Shown here in pieces: positions 42,502 to 52,302 of a stretch of DNA of 64,000 bases (position 1 is its first letter; each line of letters opens with the position of its first letter). The DNA is taken from assembly GCF_006337165.1 (NCBI RefSeq), contig NZ_CP040896.1, positions 4,712,001-4,776,000 on the forward strand, written 5' to 3'. The DNA comes from Hymenobacter jejuensis (GTDB lineage: Bacteria; Bacteroidota; Bacteroidia; Cytophagales; Hymenobacteraceae). The notes under the pieces were generated by a model that was not told the origin of the DNA, made no database searches, and worked only from the letters and a program-made list of their open reading frames with translations. A program made the translations under genes and the position numbers.

Positions 42502-43896
42502 TTACAGGCCGTATTTGCTGATTAAATAGATCAGGGAGGCCATGCTGGCGCCGCCTAGCTCCAACTCGCGCCGGTTGACTTTGTCGAAGGTATCGGCGGC
42601 AGTGTGGTGGATGTCGAAGTAGCGCTGGTCGTCGCATTCGTAGCCGATGAGGGCCTTCACTTGGCCTTTAAGTGGCCCAATGTCGGTACCGCCGTGGCCA
42701 ACGCTGATTTCCTCGCTGTGGTAGGGCACAAACAGTGGACTCCATTGCTGCACCTTCGCCACCACAGCCGGGTCGCCTTCCACGCCGAAACCGCGCGGTG
42801 TGAACCCGCCCCCATCCGACTCCATAGCGGCCACATGCTTTTCGCCGGCAGCTTTGGCTAGCTCGGCGTACTTGTTGCCGCCGCGGGTACCGTTTTCTTC
42901 GTTCATAAACAGCACCGCCCGCACCGTGCGCTCGGGCCGCAGCCCCGTGGCCTTGAGCAGACGCAGCACTTCCATGCTTTGCACGCAACCCGTGCCATCG
43001 TCGTGGGCACCCTGGGCCAGATCCCACGAGTCGAGGTGGCCACCCACGGTGATGATCTCATCGGGGTACTTCGACCCTTTTATCTCACCAACTACGTTAA
43101 ACGACTTAACCTCAGGCAGTTGCTGACAAGCCATTTCCAGCTCCACGGTCAGGCCGGGGTCGGCTTTGAGCAGGTGGCTCAACTCGTCGGCGCCGTTGGT
43201 GCTGAGAGCCGCGGCAGGCACTTTCGTGACTTTTTCGTCGTAGGCCATGGTGCCCGTGTGCGGAAAATCGTCGTGGGCCAGCGAGAGCGAACGCACCAAC
43301 GCACCCACAGCGCCCTTTTTAGCCGCTTCGATGGCGCCCCGGCGGCGCTGGTCGCCGGCGTCGCCGTAGGCCCGGCCCGTTTCGATGAACGTCGGGTTCA
43401 TGGGGCGGTTGAAGAACACGAATTTGCCCTTCACCTTTTCGGCGGGCATAGCCTCCAGCTCGGCCCAAGTATCAATTTCTACCACGCCGGCCCGCAGCTT
43501 GCCGTTGGTGCCCACCGAGCCACCCAACGCACACACGTTCAGGTCGATGCCTTTGCCTTTGGCTGGTTTGATCTGGGCTTTTTCCTTGGCTCCGCGCACC
43601 CAGTGCGGTACCATTACTTCCTGCAGGTATACGCGGTCGAGTCCGAGCTTTTCCATCGTCACTTTGCCCCAATCGACGGCTTGCTGAGCCTGCGGCGAAC
43701 CACTCAGGCGGCCACCGATCTTACCGGTAAGCTGGCGTAGGTTCTCATAGCTTTCGCCGTGCAACAGGGCCTGGTCGTAAATTTTGCGGATGTTGATGGA
43801 ATCGGTTTTGGCGGTGGTTTGGGCGGCGGCGGGTGCAGTAGCCGAGAGCAGAGCAAAACCTAAAGCAGCCTGCCACCGAGAAAAGAAAGGGATCAT
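42502..43896 (-). CDS. Secreted M28 family carboxypeptidase-like peptidase
   Basis: A 464-residue protein with a signal peptide (residues 1-26, ending AAAQ). It resembles the plasma glutamate carboxypeptidase (PGCP) group of M28: GGHLDSWDLAQGAHDDGTG (two zinc ligands), MNEENGTRGG (Glu pair), AMESDGGGFTP and YFDIHHTAADTFDKVN near the end. A PA-type domain lies between about residues 130 and 240. Probably a periplasmic dipeptidase or carboxypeptidase. The gene is monocistronic. It differs from the M28 enzyme at 22707, which belongs to another subgroup. Confidence 0.92.
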   Translation of the reverse strand: MIPFFSRWQAALGFALLSATAPAAAQTTAKTDSINIRKIYDQALLHGESYENLRQLTGKIGGRLSGSPQAQQAVDWGKVTMEKLGLDRVYLQEVMVPHWVRGAKEKAQIKPAKGKGIDLNVCALGGSVGTNGKLRAGVVEIDTWAELEAMPAEKVKGKFVFFNRPMNPTFIETGRAYGDAGDQRRRGAIEAAKKGAVGALVRSLSLAHDDFPHTGTMAYDEKVTKVPAAALSTNGADELSHLLKADPGLTVELEMACQQLPEVKSFNVVGEIKGSKYPDEIITVGGHLDSWDLAQGAHDDGTGCVQSMEVLRLLKATGLRPERTVRAVLFMNEENGTRGGNKYAELAKAAGEKHVAAMESDGGGFTPRGFGVEGDPAVVAKVQQWSPLFVPYHSEEISVGHGGTDIGPLKGQVKALIGYECDDQRYFDIHHTAADTFDKVNRRELELGGASMASLIYLISKYGL

Positions 43897-43983
43897 ATAG
43901 TAAAAACGTAAAGCGTAAAAGTTGAGGAGCTTTGCCCAGGAATTCAGCCGCCGAAGATAGAGCTACGGGACGCCGGACAAAAC

Positions 43984-44532
43984 TTATTTCTGGCCTGCGC
44001 CATAGCGCGTGGCTTTTGCGGTGCTTGCGCCCTGCGCAGGCACTTTGACTTCGAGCAAATAATTGAATTCGGCATCGCCGATTGTCGGGACTGGGCGCGT
44101 GGCCCCGAGCGCTTCGGCTGTTTCCAGAATGGTGTTGGAATGCCCCACCACCACTACGGTTTTGCCGGCGTAGGTTTGTTTGATCTGGGTGGCCAACTCC
44201 GTGAGCTGCCGCGGATTATACACTTGCGGCGTAAGCTTCAGGGCCGCGGCAAGGGGAGCCACGGTGGCACGTGTGCGGCGGGTATCAGTGGTAAAAATGG
44301 CCGCGACTGGCTTGCTTTTGAGCTTGGCGCGCAAGGCCAGCGCCCGCTGCTCACCGGCCGGCGTGAGGGGTGGATCGTTGGCGGGCTCGGTGCCCTTTTC
44401 GGCGTGGCGCACGATGTAAACGGTTGTTACAGAGCCTTTTGCAAGATCAGCGTTCCCGGATTGCGAAGCGGCACATCCAGTAAAGCACAGGAAAAGACAA
44501 ATGATTGATAACCAACGAAGTGCAGTACACAT
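43984..44532 (-). CDS. Histidine phosphatase family lipoprotein (SixA/PGAM-like)
   Basis: A 182-residue lipoprotein (ICLFLCFTGCAAS, Cys about residue 20). The histidine phosphatase core is clear: VYIVRHAEKGTEP (catalytic RHxE), TPAGEQRALALR, TTDTRRTRATVAPLA and VVVGHSNTI (second catalytic His). Such proteins usually dephosphorylate small phosphorylated molecules or phosphohistidine in proteins; as a lipoprotein it would act on the outside of the inner membrane or in the periplasm. Short genes of this type are common in Bacteroidota and lack a known substrate. Confidence 0.85.
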   Translation of the reverse strand: MCTALRWLSIICLFLCFTGCAASQSGNADLAKGSVTTVYIVRHAEKGTEPANDPPLTPAGEQRALALRAKLKSKPVAAIFTTDTRRTRATVAPLAAALKLTPQVYNPRQLTELATQIKQTYAGKTVVVVGHSNTILETAEALGATRPVPTIGDAEFNYLLEVKVPAQGASTAKATRYGAGQK

Positions 44533-44602
44533 ACAACGAGCAAAAAAGAGGTGTAACGATTCAGGGTGCGGCCAAAGACAAGCCCGATGCTCGGAAGCTG
44601 CT

Positions 44603-45604
44603 TTATTTCAGGCTAAGAATCTGCTTTAACTCGGCGTCGCTGACCGTGAGCAGGCCGACTTTGGGCAGCCGCTCGGTGAGGATGCGCCAGTTAGGCTCTT
44701 CCTTAAAAATCGGGCGGAGCAGCGCCAGCGCAGCAGGCACTTGCTGCTTGTTGGCCAGCGTGATGGCGTGCCAGTATTTCATTTCCAGGTTGTTAGGAAA
44801 CATTTTCTCGGCGGCCTGATATTCCTGAATGGCCTTGGGCATGTCGTTTTTTTCCACGGCCAAATCGCCGGCGTTCATGTGCTCGTAGGCGCGGTGCAGC
44901 TTCAGCAGACGGCGCAGCTCGGTGAGCGGGGCCGCATTGTCGTCCACACGCAAATCGACGAGGCGGTCGGCCCAGGGGCCTTCGGTGGCCTTGCCGCGCA
45001 CCACCAACAGCGCCGCCGATTGCCGGCCGCGAATGTCGCCGCCGGCTGCCTGGGCCGCGTCAAGCGCGGCCAGCACACGCTCAGCCAGGGGCAAACTGGC
45101 GTTTTGCTCGTAAGCTTTGGCCATAGCGGGCCATACTTTGTCATTGAGCATCATGTTGGCCTGCACCGAAAACTCCTTGCCGGCGATGTGCCCGGCCATG
45201 TCGACGCATTTTTTGCCGGTGTGCACGGCCACACGGCCCTGGTTGTCGAGAATGGCGACCTGGCGCACATCACGGCCTTCGTCGTTGGCAAGTAACTCAT
45301 CCAGTGCTTGTTGAGCCGATTTACCGCTTTTCAACAACGCCAACCCGCGCAACCCAAACGACTTGTTGGTAAACGACTGCGTAGCCACGACGCCCACACC
45401 CGCCTCGCCCCACGAAACCGACGTCCCGACCGAAAACCAATGGCTTTGCACGGCCACGGCCATGTCGCCGGTGGCGGGGTCGCGGGCCACGATGGAGAAG
45501 GTATGCGCCAGTGGATCGGTGGTCGAATATACTTGAGCCGCAGCAACTTGGGCCAACCCGAGCAGCAGAACCGCCAAGGCGACCAGAGAGCGTTTTAGAA
45601 ACAT
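44603..45604 (-). CDS. Secreted DUF1028 protein with TPR-like tail
   Basis: A 333-residue protein with a signal peptide (residues 1-23, ending AAAQ). Residues about 33-230 are the DUF1028 domain, an Ntn-hydrolase-like fold: HTFSIVARDPATGDMAVAVQSHWFSVG is diagnostic, with QANMMLNDKVWPAM and GGDIRGRQSAALLVV further along. The last approximately 90 residues resemble tetratricopeptide repeats (AYEHMNAGDLAVEKNDMPKAIQEYQAAEKMFPNN). Enzymatic activity of DUF1028 is unproven to my knowledge. It is transcribed alone, next to a divergent ABC transporter gene. Confidence 0.85.
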   Translation of the reverse strand: MFLKRSLVALAVLLLGLAQVAAAQVYSTTDPLAHTFSIVARDPATGDMAVAVQSHWFSVGTSVSWGEAGVGVVATQSFTNKSFGLRGLALLKSGKSAQQALDELLANDEGRDVRQVAILDNQGRVAVHTGKKCVDMAGHIAGKEFSVQANMMLNDKVWPAMAKAYEQNASLPLAERVLAALDAAQAAGGDIRGRQSAALLVVRGKATEGPWADRLVDLRVDDNAAPLTELRRLLKLHRAYEHMNAGDLAVEKNDMPKAIQEYQAAEKMFPNNLEMKYWHAITLANKQQVPAALALLRPIFKEEPNWRILTERLPKVGLLTVSDAELKQILSLK

Positions 45605-45725
45605 AAAGCAGATAGTTGTTAAGGGAAAGGCGCGTCAAGATAAATCCAAAATGGTGAGCAACTTACCGCCGGGCCAATTTCCCGATTCAGCCCTACCTTT
45701 CCGGCTGCCACTTGTCCTCCTTCGC

Positions 45726-46754
<1,029 letters not shown>

Positions 46755-46848
46755 TTGGCCTTTGGAATTTCGTGGGAACTGTAGCTTTCTGATTGTAGCT
46801 TGAATCGCTTATATAGAATAATCTTGACAACACTAAAAAACATTAGGA

Positions 46849-47217
46849 ATGGGCTTTGTTGAATACATATTCTACTGCAATTATATTCTTTTTGAGAAGT
46901 TAAGGAAAAGCGATTTTCCTGAAATCAAGTCAATTGCTGTAATGGCATCTAGTTTTTGTTGCTTGATCATTACTCTATTATTTTCATTTGGATTGTTTTA
47001 CAAAACGATCCATAATATAGGAGTAAGCTTTATTTTATTGATTATTTTATACATATTTCTATATATTTACATTATAAGACATGATCGATACAAACTAATA
47101 GTAAAACATTATGCAAAAAGAACAAACTCAGCAACACTAGATATATTTTTCTCAATCACAATAACTATGATAAATTATTTTTCAATTGTCATATATGCCT
47201 ATTTTAGATCAATCTAG
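46849..47217 (+). CDS. AT-rich small membrane protein of unknown function
   Basis: A 122-residue protein with three hydrophobic segments (about residues 29-50, 56-76, 98-118). It starts MGFVEYIFYCNYILFEKLRK. The gene is very AT-rich (codons such as ATA, TTA, AAA), opposite to its neighbours. It lies, with the small gene at 47281, inside the osmoprotectant transporter operon, so both were probably acquired. In other Bacteroidota, AT-rich orphan membrane proteins of this size are sometimes immunity proteins of polymorphic toxins, but no toxin gene is in reach. Function is unknown. Confidence 0.6.
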   Translation: MGFVEYIFYCNYILFEKLRKSDFPEIKSIAVMASSFCCLIITLLFSFGLFYKTIHNIGVSFILLIILYIFLYIYIIRHDRYKLIVKHYAKRTNSATLDIFFSITITMINYFSIVIYAYFRSI

Positions 47218-47280
47218 ATACATCCCTGCATTGGCGCGCGTAGGGTTAAGAATGCATTACCTTTTATACTCTTAAACAGA

Positions 47281-47511
47281 ATGCGATTAAAAATAACAGA
47301 AACAGACTTCACAAATACGTTTGATTGGCTCTTTATACTTACTGACGAAAGCGGAAAAGTCTTTTATATAATGGAGCATTTATTTTATAAAAAACATAAT
47401 TTAATTAATCCTATAACTAGAAAAGAATTAGACACTTATGACAAAGGTCAATGGATAACAGCTTTTATTAAAGAAATAGATGGAGTCGAGACTGTAATTA
47501 AAATAGCTTAA
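47281..47511 (+). CDS. AT-rich small soluble protein of unknown function
   Basis: A 76-residue protein (MRLKITETDFTNTFDWLFILTDESG at the start, IDGVETVIKIA at the end) with predicted beta strands and one helix, no cysteines and no membrane segment. Codon use is as AT-rich as that of the gene 63 bases upstream and unlike that of the flanking transporter genes. No family recognised. The two genes make a small island of foreign character. Whether they work together cannot be judged. Confidence 0.5.
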   Translation: MRLKITETDFTNTFDWLFILTDESGKVFYIMEHLFYKKHNLINPITRKELDTYDKGQWITAFIKEIDGVETVIKIA

Positions 47512-47681
47512 CCACTCCCTTGCTGGCACGCTTGCAAAGTAGTACTGATATATCCCAGCCCACTGCCACGACAGCAGGTGCTGTGGCAATAGTCATAACT
47601 CACCGCATTTCCGTTTTAGCAGCTTAATTTTCACCGAGGCAACCAACTTGGCCGTACCCAGATTCAACCCCAAAAAGCCGC

Positions 47682-49244
47682 GTGCAAACCCTCACTGAAC
47701 TCTTTGCCTTCTGGCACGCGCAGGCCGACAAGCTAGCGCAACAAACCGTGCAGCACATTGGCCTCACGGCGGCTTCGCTGCTGCTGGGCGTGCTGGTGGG
47801 CGTGCCGCTGGGGCTGTTTCTGACCCGGAAGCCGCGTTGGGCCCCGGCGGTGCTGGGCCTGACGGGCGTGTTGCAGACCATCCCGAGCATTGCGCTGCTG
47901 GGCTTCCTGATTCCGGCGATGGGCATCGGGCCGAAGCCGGCCATTTTCGCGCTGTTCCTGTATTCGCTGCTCCCGATTGTGCGCAACACGCTGACGGGCG
48001 TGCAGGGCGTGAGTCCGGCCGTAGTGGAAGCGGCTCGCGGTCTGGGACTTACGAACTGGCAGATTCTGAGGCGCGTGGAGCTGCCGCTGGCGCTGCCGGT
48101 GCTATTTGCGGGTATTCGCACGGCCACGGTCATCAATGTGGGTGTAGCAACGCTAGCGGCCTACATCGCAGCGGGCGGGTTGGGCGAGTTCATTTTTGGC
48201 GGCATCGCCCTGAACAACCCCGCCATGATCCTGGCCGGCGCGATTCCGGCTGCGGCGCTGGCCTTGGTTTTCGATGCGGCGCTGGCGGGCTTGCAGCGCC
48301 TTTCGGTGCGACGGCTGGTGCGCGTGGGCGCGGTGCTGCTGGTGGCGTTGCCGGTGTTGGCGGGCCTGTATTTGTTGCCGCGCGCAACCAGCAAGCTGTT
48401 GGCGGGGTTTAGTCCGGAATTTGTAGGCCGCGCCGACGGGTTGCCGGGCCTGCGCCAGACGTACGGCTTAAAGCCCACGAACGTAATCCTGGCCCCGGCC
48501 CTCGTGTACGAAGCCGCTCGCCACCGCGACGTCGACCTGATCGACGGCTATTCCACCGACGGCCGCATCAAGGCCTATCACCTGCGCGTGCTCCGCGACG
48601 ACCGCCGGGCGTTTCCGCCGTATTTCGCTGCTCCCGTGGTGCGCCCGCAGGTGCTGGCCGATCATCCCGAATTGCGTGCGGTGCTGGAAATGCTGGCCGG
48701 CCAAATCAACGATTCGGTGATGACGGATCTGAATTACCAGGTCGATTACCTCCACCACGAACCGCGTGCCGTAGCGCTGGCTTTTTTGCGCCAGAGGGGG
48801 CTATGGCGCGCGCCGCAGCCAATAAGCGGACCTGCTATCGTGTTGGGTTCCAAGATCTTTGCCGAGCAATACATTCTGGCTGAGATGTACGCGGCCCTTA
48901 TTCGCGGCTACACGTCGCTCGATGTAAAAACCAAAACCGGCCTGGGCGGCACCAACATTTGCTTCGAAGCGCTGCGCACCGGCGCCATCGACCTCTATCC
49001 CGAATATACGGGCACGGGGCTGCTGGTGCTGCTTCAGCCCTCGCCCGCAACGCTCGACTCGCTGGGTGGCGATCCGCAGGCGGTGTATCGCTATGTGCAG
49101 CAACGCTTTCGGCAACGTTTTGATTTAGAATGGCTTACGCCGTTGGGTTTTAACAACACCTACGCGTTATTGATGCGTCAGCAGCAGGCTGCACAATTGG
49201 GCATCGGCTCAATTTCGGAGTTGGGCGCGTATCTGAAGCAATAG
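47682..49244 (+). CDS. Osmoprotectant ABC permease fused to permuted substrate-binding domain
   Basis: A 520-residue protein, GTG start. Residues about 1-205 form the permease with six membrane helices and the coupling motif EAARGLGLTNWQILRRVELP. One more helix (about 212-230) anchors an external substrate-binding region of about 285 residues. In OsmF/OpuCC-type binding proteins the order is GSK..TEQ, YPEYTG, NNT, then ERADGLP, YGTDG, APVVR. Here the order is FVGRADGLPGL, YSTDGRIKAY, APVVRPQVL, LNYQVD first, followed by LGSKIFAEQYILAEMY, YPEYTGTG, FNNTYALL. The C-terminal half thus precedes the N-terminal half. The chain ends (SISELGAYLKQ) at the natural junction. It should work with the ATPase at 45726. 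Confidence 0.88.
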   Translation: MQTLTELFAFWHAQADKLAQQTVQHIGLTAASLLLGVLVGVPLGLFLTRKPRWAPAVLGLTGVLQTIPSIALLGFLIPAMGIGPKPAIFALFLYSLLPIVRNTLTGVQGVSPAVVEAARGLGLTNWQILRRVELPLALPVLFAGIRTATVINVGVATLAAYIAAGGLGEFIFGGIALNNPAMILAGAIPAAALALVFDAALAGLQRLSVRRLVRVGAVLLVALPVLAGLYLLPRATSKLLAGFSPEFVGRADGLPGLRQTYGLKPTNVILAPALVYEAARHRDVDLIDGYSTDGRIKAYHLRVLRDDRRAFPPYFAAPVVRPQVLADHPELRAVLEMLAGQINDSVMTDLNYQVDYLHHEPRAVALAFLRQRGLWRAPQPISGPAIVLGSKIFAEQYILAEMYAALIRGYTSLDVKTKTGLGGTNICFEALRTGAIDLYPEYTGTGLLVLLQPSPATLDSLGGDPQAVYRYVQQRFRQRFDLEWLTPLGFNNTYALLMRQQQAAQLGIGSISELGAYLKQ

Positions 49245-49403
49245 GACCACTGCGCAAGCTTTGTAGTCAGCTGTCCCTCAACGAGCTATGCAAGCTGCTG
49301 GAAATGAACACTAAGTCCGTGCTAGGGATTGCCCTTCATCCCCTCTTCACAGCTGCTATGCGTATGTTGTGGTGAAAACCCGTATCAATCCCCTCGCTTT
49401 GCT

Positions 49404-50099
49404 ATGCACGTCCTGATTGTTGAAGACGAAAAAAGCCTGCACCAAGAGGTGCGGCAGTTCCTGACGCAAGCGCAATACCTCTGCGACTCGGCCTATACGC
49501 ACGCTGAGGCTTCGGAAAAGATTTTTGTGAACAGCTATGATTTCGTGTTGCTCGACTTGGGCCTGCCCGACGGCGATGGCTTAAGTCTGCTGCGGGAAGC
49601 CCGCGAAAACGAAAACCAGGACGCCTCTTTCATCATCCTTACCGCCCGCGGTGCCCTCGACGACCGCATCAAAGGCCTCGATCTAGGCGCCGACGACTAC
49701 CTACCTAAGCCCTTCTCCCTCTTGGAGTTACTGAGCCGGATGCAGGCTATCACGCGCCGCAAATTCGGACTAAAGCGGCAGGAAATGACGTTCGGCCAGG
49801 GCTTCCACTTGGATGTCACGGGCCGCACCCTGCGCCACGAAGGCAACGAAGTCGTGCTCACAAAAAAGGAGTTTGACCTGCTACACTACTTGCTGCTGCA
49901 CAAAAACCGCGTGCTCACGCGCCTTCAGCTTGGCGAACACCTCTGGGGCAACGTGCTCGAAGACGACTCGGACTCCAATTACATCGACGTGCACATCAAA
50001 AATATCCGCAAAAAACTCAGCCAATACGCGCCCACCGACTTCCTGGAAACCGTGCGCGGCATCGGTTACCGGGTAGTGCAGCCGGAGAATCAAAGCTGA
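49404..50099 (+). CDS. OmpR/PhoB-family response regulator
   Basis: A 231-residue response regulator. The receiver domain (1-120) has the acidic pair in IVEDEKSL, phosphoacceptor Asp51 in FVLLDLGLPDGDGLSLL, the conserved Thr in IILTARGALDDR and Lys in DYLPKPFSLLELL. The C-terminal winged-helix domain (about 128-230) shows LTKKEFDLLHYLLLHKNRVLTR and DVHIKNIRKKL. It pairs with the kinase at 50423, but the two genes are separated by 320 bases of repeats instead of the usual short gap. ATG 49404 gives the canonical MHVLIVEDE start. Confidence 0.93.
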   Translation: MHVLIVEDEKSLHQEVRQFLTQAQYLCDSAYTHAEASEKIFVNSYDFVLLDLGLPDGDGLSLLREARENENQDASFIILTARGALDDRIKGLDLGADDYLPKPFSLLELLSRMQAITRRKFGLKRQEMTFGQGFHLDVTGRTLRHEGNEVVLTKKEFDLLHYLLLHKNRVLTRLQLGEHLWGNVLEDDSDSNYIDVHIKNIRKKLSQYAPTDFLETVRGIGYRVVQPENQS

Positions 50100-50422
50100 A
50101 AAGCAAACCGCGCGGAAATTAGAATTCCCCTCCTTTTTTCAAGGAGGGGTGCCCGCAAGGCGAGGTGGTAACGGCGTTGTTTGGTTGTTTAGCTGCTTCC
50201 CAATGAAAGTGGTCATGCAGAGCGAGCGCGAAGCATCTCTCCCGCTTCGTTGAGTTACTAATTAGCAGAGGTGCTACGCTGCGCATGACCTCCTACGGTT
50301 TATTACTCATACTAAATAACATCAGCAACGAGCCAACCACCCCAGCGGCAGCTTCGCTGCCGCGTCCCCTCCTCGGCTGAGGAGGGGAGTTTCTTTTATA
50401 TAACCATTTAGTAACCAACACA
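50100..50422. repeat. REP mosaic between response regulator and kinase
   Basis: Three repeat units fill this gap. Unit 1, 50121-50169, has CCCCTCCTT/AAGGAGGGG (50127-50149) followed by TGCCCGCAAGGCGAGGTGG. Unit 2, 50211-50290, has the imperfect inverted repeat GTCATGC..AGCG / CGCTGCGCATGAC. Unit 3, 50331-50390, has CCACCCCAGCGGCAGC, GCTGCCGC and CCCCTCCTC/GAGGAGGGG (50366-50387), and appears to be an inverted relative of unit 1. No gene is seen. The kinase's TTG start follows directly. Confidence 0.75.
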
Positions 50423-51751
50423 TTGCGTCTCGAAGCAAAACAGGCTCTTTTCAATGCGCTTTCGAAGCTGCTGCTGGTGCTGACGGGCGCGTTGGTGATT
50501 CCGCCGGTGGTGAGCCGGGTGGCGGTGGGGCACACGGACCAGCGGCTGTACGAGAAGCAGGCCGAGGTGCTCAACCTCATCAAGCGCGACGGCATCACGG
50601 CGTTTGTGCGCGAAGAGCAAGACGAAACCTACGCCGATTACAACCTGCTCAAGCAGGAATACATCACCCTTTCGCCGCTGCCCACGGCCAAAGCGCCCGA
50701 TCAGGCTGTCCACATCTTCAACGAGCCGCGGCAGGTGGGCAACGAGATCGAAGATTTCCGGATTTTGAGCTCCGAGTTTCGGGCCAAAGGCCGCCCCTAC
50801 CGCCTGGAAATCGGGAGCAGCCTGGCCACGGTGGAGCTGCTCACGGCCACGCTCCGGCACATGGCGTTGTGGGTGCTCATTGTGGGGGCGCTGCTGACGG
50901 TGATCACCGACGCGGCTTTTTCGCACTACCTGCTCAGCCCATTGCGCCGCCTGATTTCGCAAAAGCTTCAGGGCGTACACCACCCGTCGGCCTTTCCGTT
51001 CGAGTCCATTCCGACTACTACCACCGACTTCCGGCGCCTCGACGACAGCCTTAACGAGATGATGCGCACGATTCAGTCGGCGTTTGAAAAGGAGCGCGAA
51101 TTCATGTCCAACGTTTCGCATGAGTTGCTTACGCCGGTGAGCATCCTGCAATCGCGGTTTGAGAACATGCTGCAAGACCCCGAGCTGGGCCACGCGCACT
51201 CGCTCAAAATCGTGGATTCGCAGAAGACGCTTTACCGCCTGCGCAATACGGTCAAAACCCTGCTGCTCATCGCCAACATCGAAAACGAGCAATATCTGCG
51301 CGACGAGTCGGTATCGTTGGCGGCGGTGCTGGCCGACGTCACCAACGAGCTGGAAGACCGTCTGGCCCAGCGCGAACTAAAGCTGCTGGTCGACCTGAAA
51401 CCCGATTACGTGCTGACGGCGGCCAACCGCACGCTGCTGTTTACGCTGCTCTTCAACCTGATCAGCAACGCCATCAAATACAACCATTGGGGCGGCAGCA
51501 TTACCATTCAGGGCGCCATGCAGGCCAAGGGCTACTTGCTCAGCGTCACAGACAGCGGGCCAGGCATTGCGCCCGAGCATCTGCCGCACCTCTTCGATCG
51601 GTTTCGGCGGTTCAATTCGGGGGCGGCTTCGCCGGAAGGTTATGGCCTGGGCCTGCCCATCGCCAAGACCATTGCCGAGTTTCACAAAGCTGTACTGAGC
51701 GTGGAATCGGTGCTGGGCAAAGGGACTACGTTTAAGCTTTTATTTACCTGA
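50423..51751 (+). CDS. Sensor histidine kinase
   Basis: A 442-residue kinase with a TTG start at 50423. An N-terminal membrane helix (about residues 13-31) and a second (about 150-170) bracket a periplasmic sensor region of 115 residues. HAMP-like residues follow; the HisKA domain has phosphoacceptor His233 in MSNVSHELLTPVSILQ, the ATPase domain NLISNAIKYNHWGG (N-box), VTDSGPGIAPEHLPHLFDRF and GYGLGLPIAKTIAEFH (G boxes). Its partner is the response regulator at 49404. The signal sensed is unknown. Confidence 0.92.
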   Translation: MRLEAKQALFNALSKLLLVLTGALVIPPVVSRVAVGHTDQRLYEKQAEVLNLIKRDGITAFVREEQDETYADYNLLKQEYITLSPLPTAKAPDQAVHIFNEPRQVGNEIEDFRILSSEFRAKGRPYRLEIGSSLATVELLTATLRHMALWVLIVGALLTVITDAAFSHYLLSPLRRLISQKLQGVHHPSAFPFESIPTTTTDFRRLDDSLNEMMRTIQSAFEKEREFMSNVSHELLTPVSILQSRFENMLQDPELGHAHSLKIVDSQKTLYRLRNTVKTLLLIANIENEQYLRDESVSLAAVLADVTNELEDRLAQRELKLLVDLKPDYVLTAANRTLLFTLLFNLISNAIKYNHWGGSITIQGAMQAKGYLLSVTDSGPGIAPEHLPHLFDRFRRFNSGAASPEGYGLGLPIAKTIAEFHKAVLSVESVLGKGTTFKLLFT

Positions 51752-51840
51752 CTGACAAGCCGTAACCTCACTTATTCTTCATAATGGAGGAGCTATCTTG
51801 AGGCTATATTTCCTTTCCTTCCATCCTATTTTCCCACCCC

Positions 51841-52119
51841 ATGAAAAAGTCCATCGTTCTGCTCGCCGCCCTTACTTTGTCGCTGGCTGGCTTCGCTCAA
51901 ACCACGCAGTCCAAAACTGCTTCTACTTCGACTTCTTCCTCGGCAAATGGCACCCAGAAAACGGCCACCCAGACCAAGGAAATGAAAACGCCCAGCGGCC
52001 AGACCAAGTCGTCGTCGATGACCAAAACTTCGACCAAGCCCGTGATGAAGCATGCCGGCACGGCGCACGCGCACAAGAAGGTAACCGCCGTCAAGACCAC
52101 TACGAAGCAGGGCATGTAA
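51841..52119 (+). CDS. Small secreted Ser/Thr/Lys-rich protein
   Basis: A 92-residue protein with a signal peptide (MKKSIVLLAALTLSLAGFAQ) and a mature part that is low-complexity, dominated by Thr, Ser, Lys and Gln, with a His-rich stretch (MKHAGTAHAHKK) near the end. It is probably disordered and positively charged. It is monocistronic, followed by a strong terminator. I do not recognise a family. Periplasmic or cell-surface polycation-like role is possible but unsupported. Confidence 0.6.
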   Translation: MKKSIVLLAALTLSLAGFAQTTQSKTASTSTSSSANGTQKTATQTKEMKTPSGQTKSSSMTKTSTKPVMKHAGTAHAHKKVTAVKTTTKQGM

Positions 52120-52145
52120 CCCTCGCTTTTGCGTTGCCAACTATA

Positions 52146-52176
52146 CAAAAGCCCTGATGCACAATCAGGGCTTTTG
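52146..52176. terminator. Terminator, 13-bp perfect stem
   Basis: CAAAAGCCCTGAT (52146-52158) pairs perfectly with ATCAGGGCTTTTG (52164-52176). It shares the AAAAGCCCTG foot with terminators at 33708 and 52531. A copy of TTGATTATCAA (52192-52202) follows 15 bases on. Confidence 0.9.
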
Positions 52177-52302
52177 TAGTTACACAATTACTTGATTATC
52201 AATATATTATAAAATAATATCCTTTTCATTTATCCCCGATATTTCACATCGCCTTCATCTTCCGAAGGCTAGCTTAGAGGCGCAATCTGCTTTATGCTTT
52301 TC

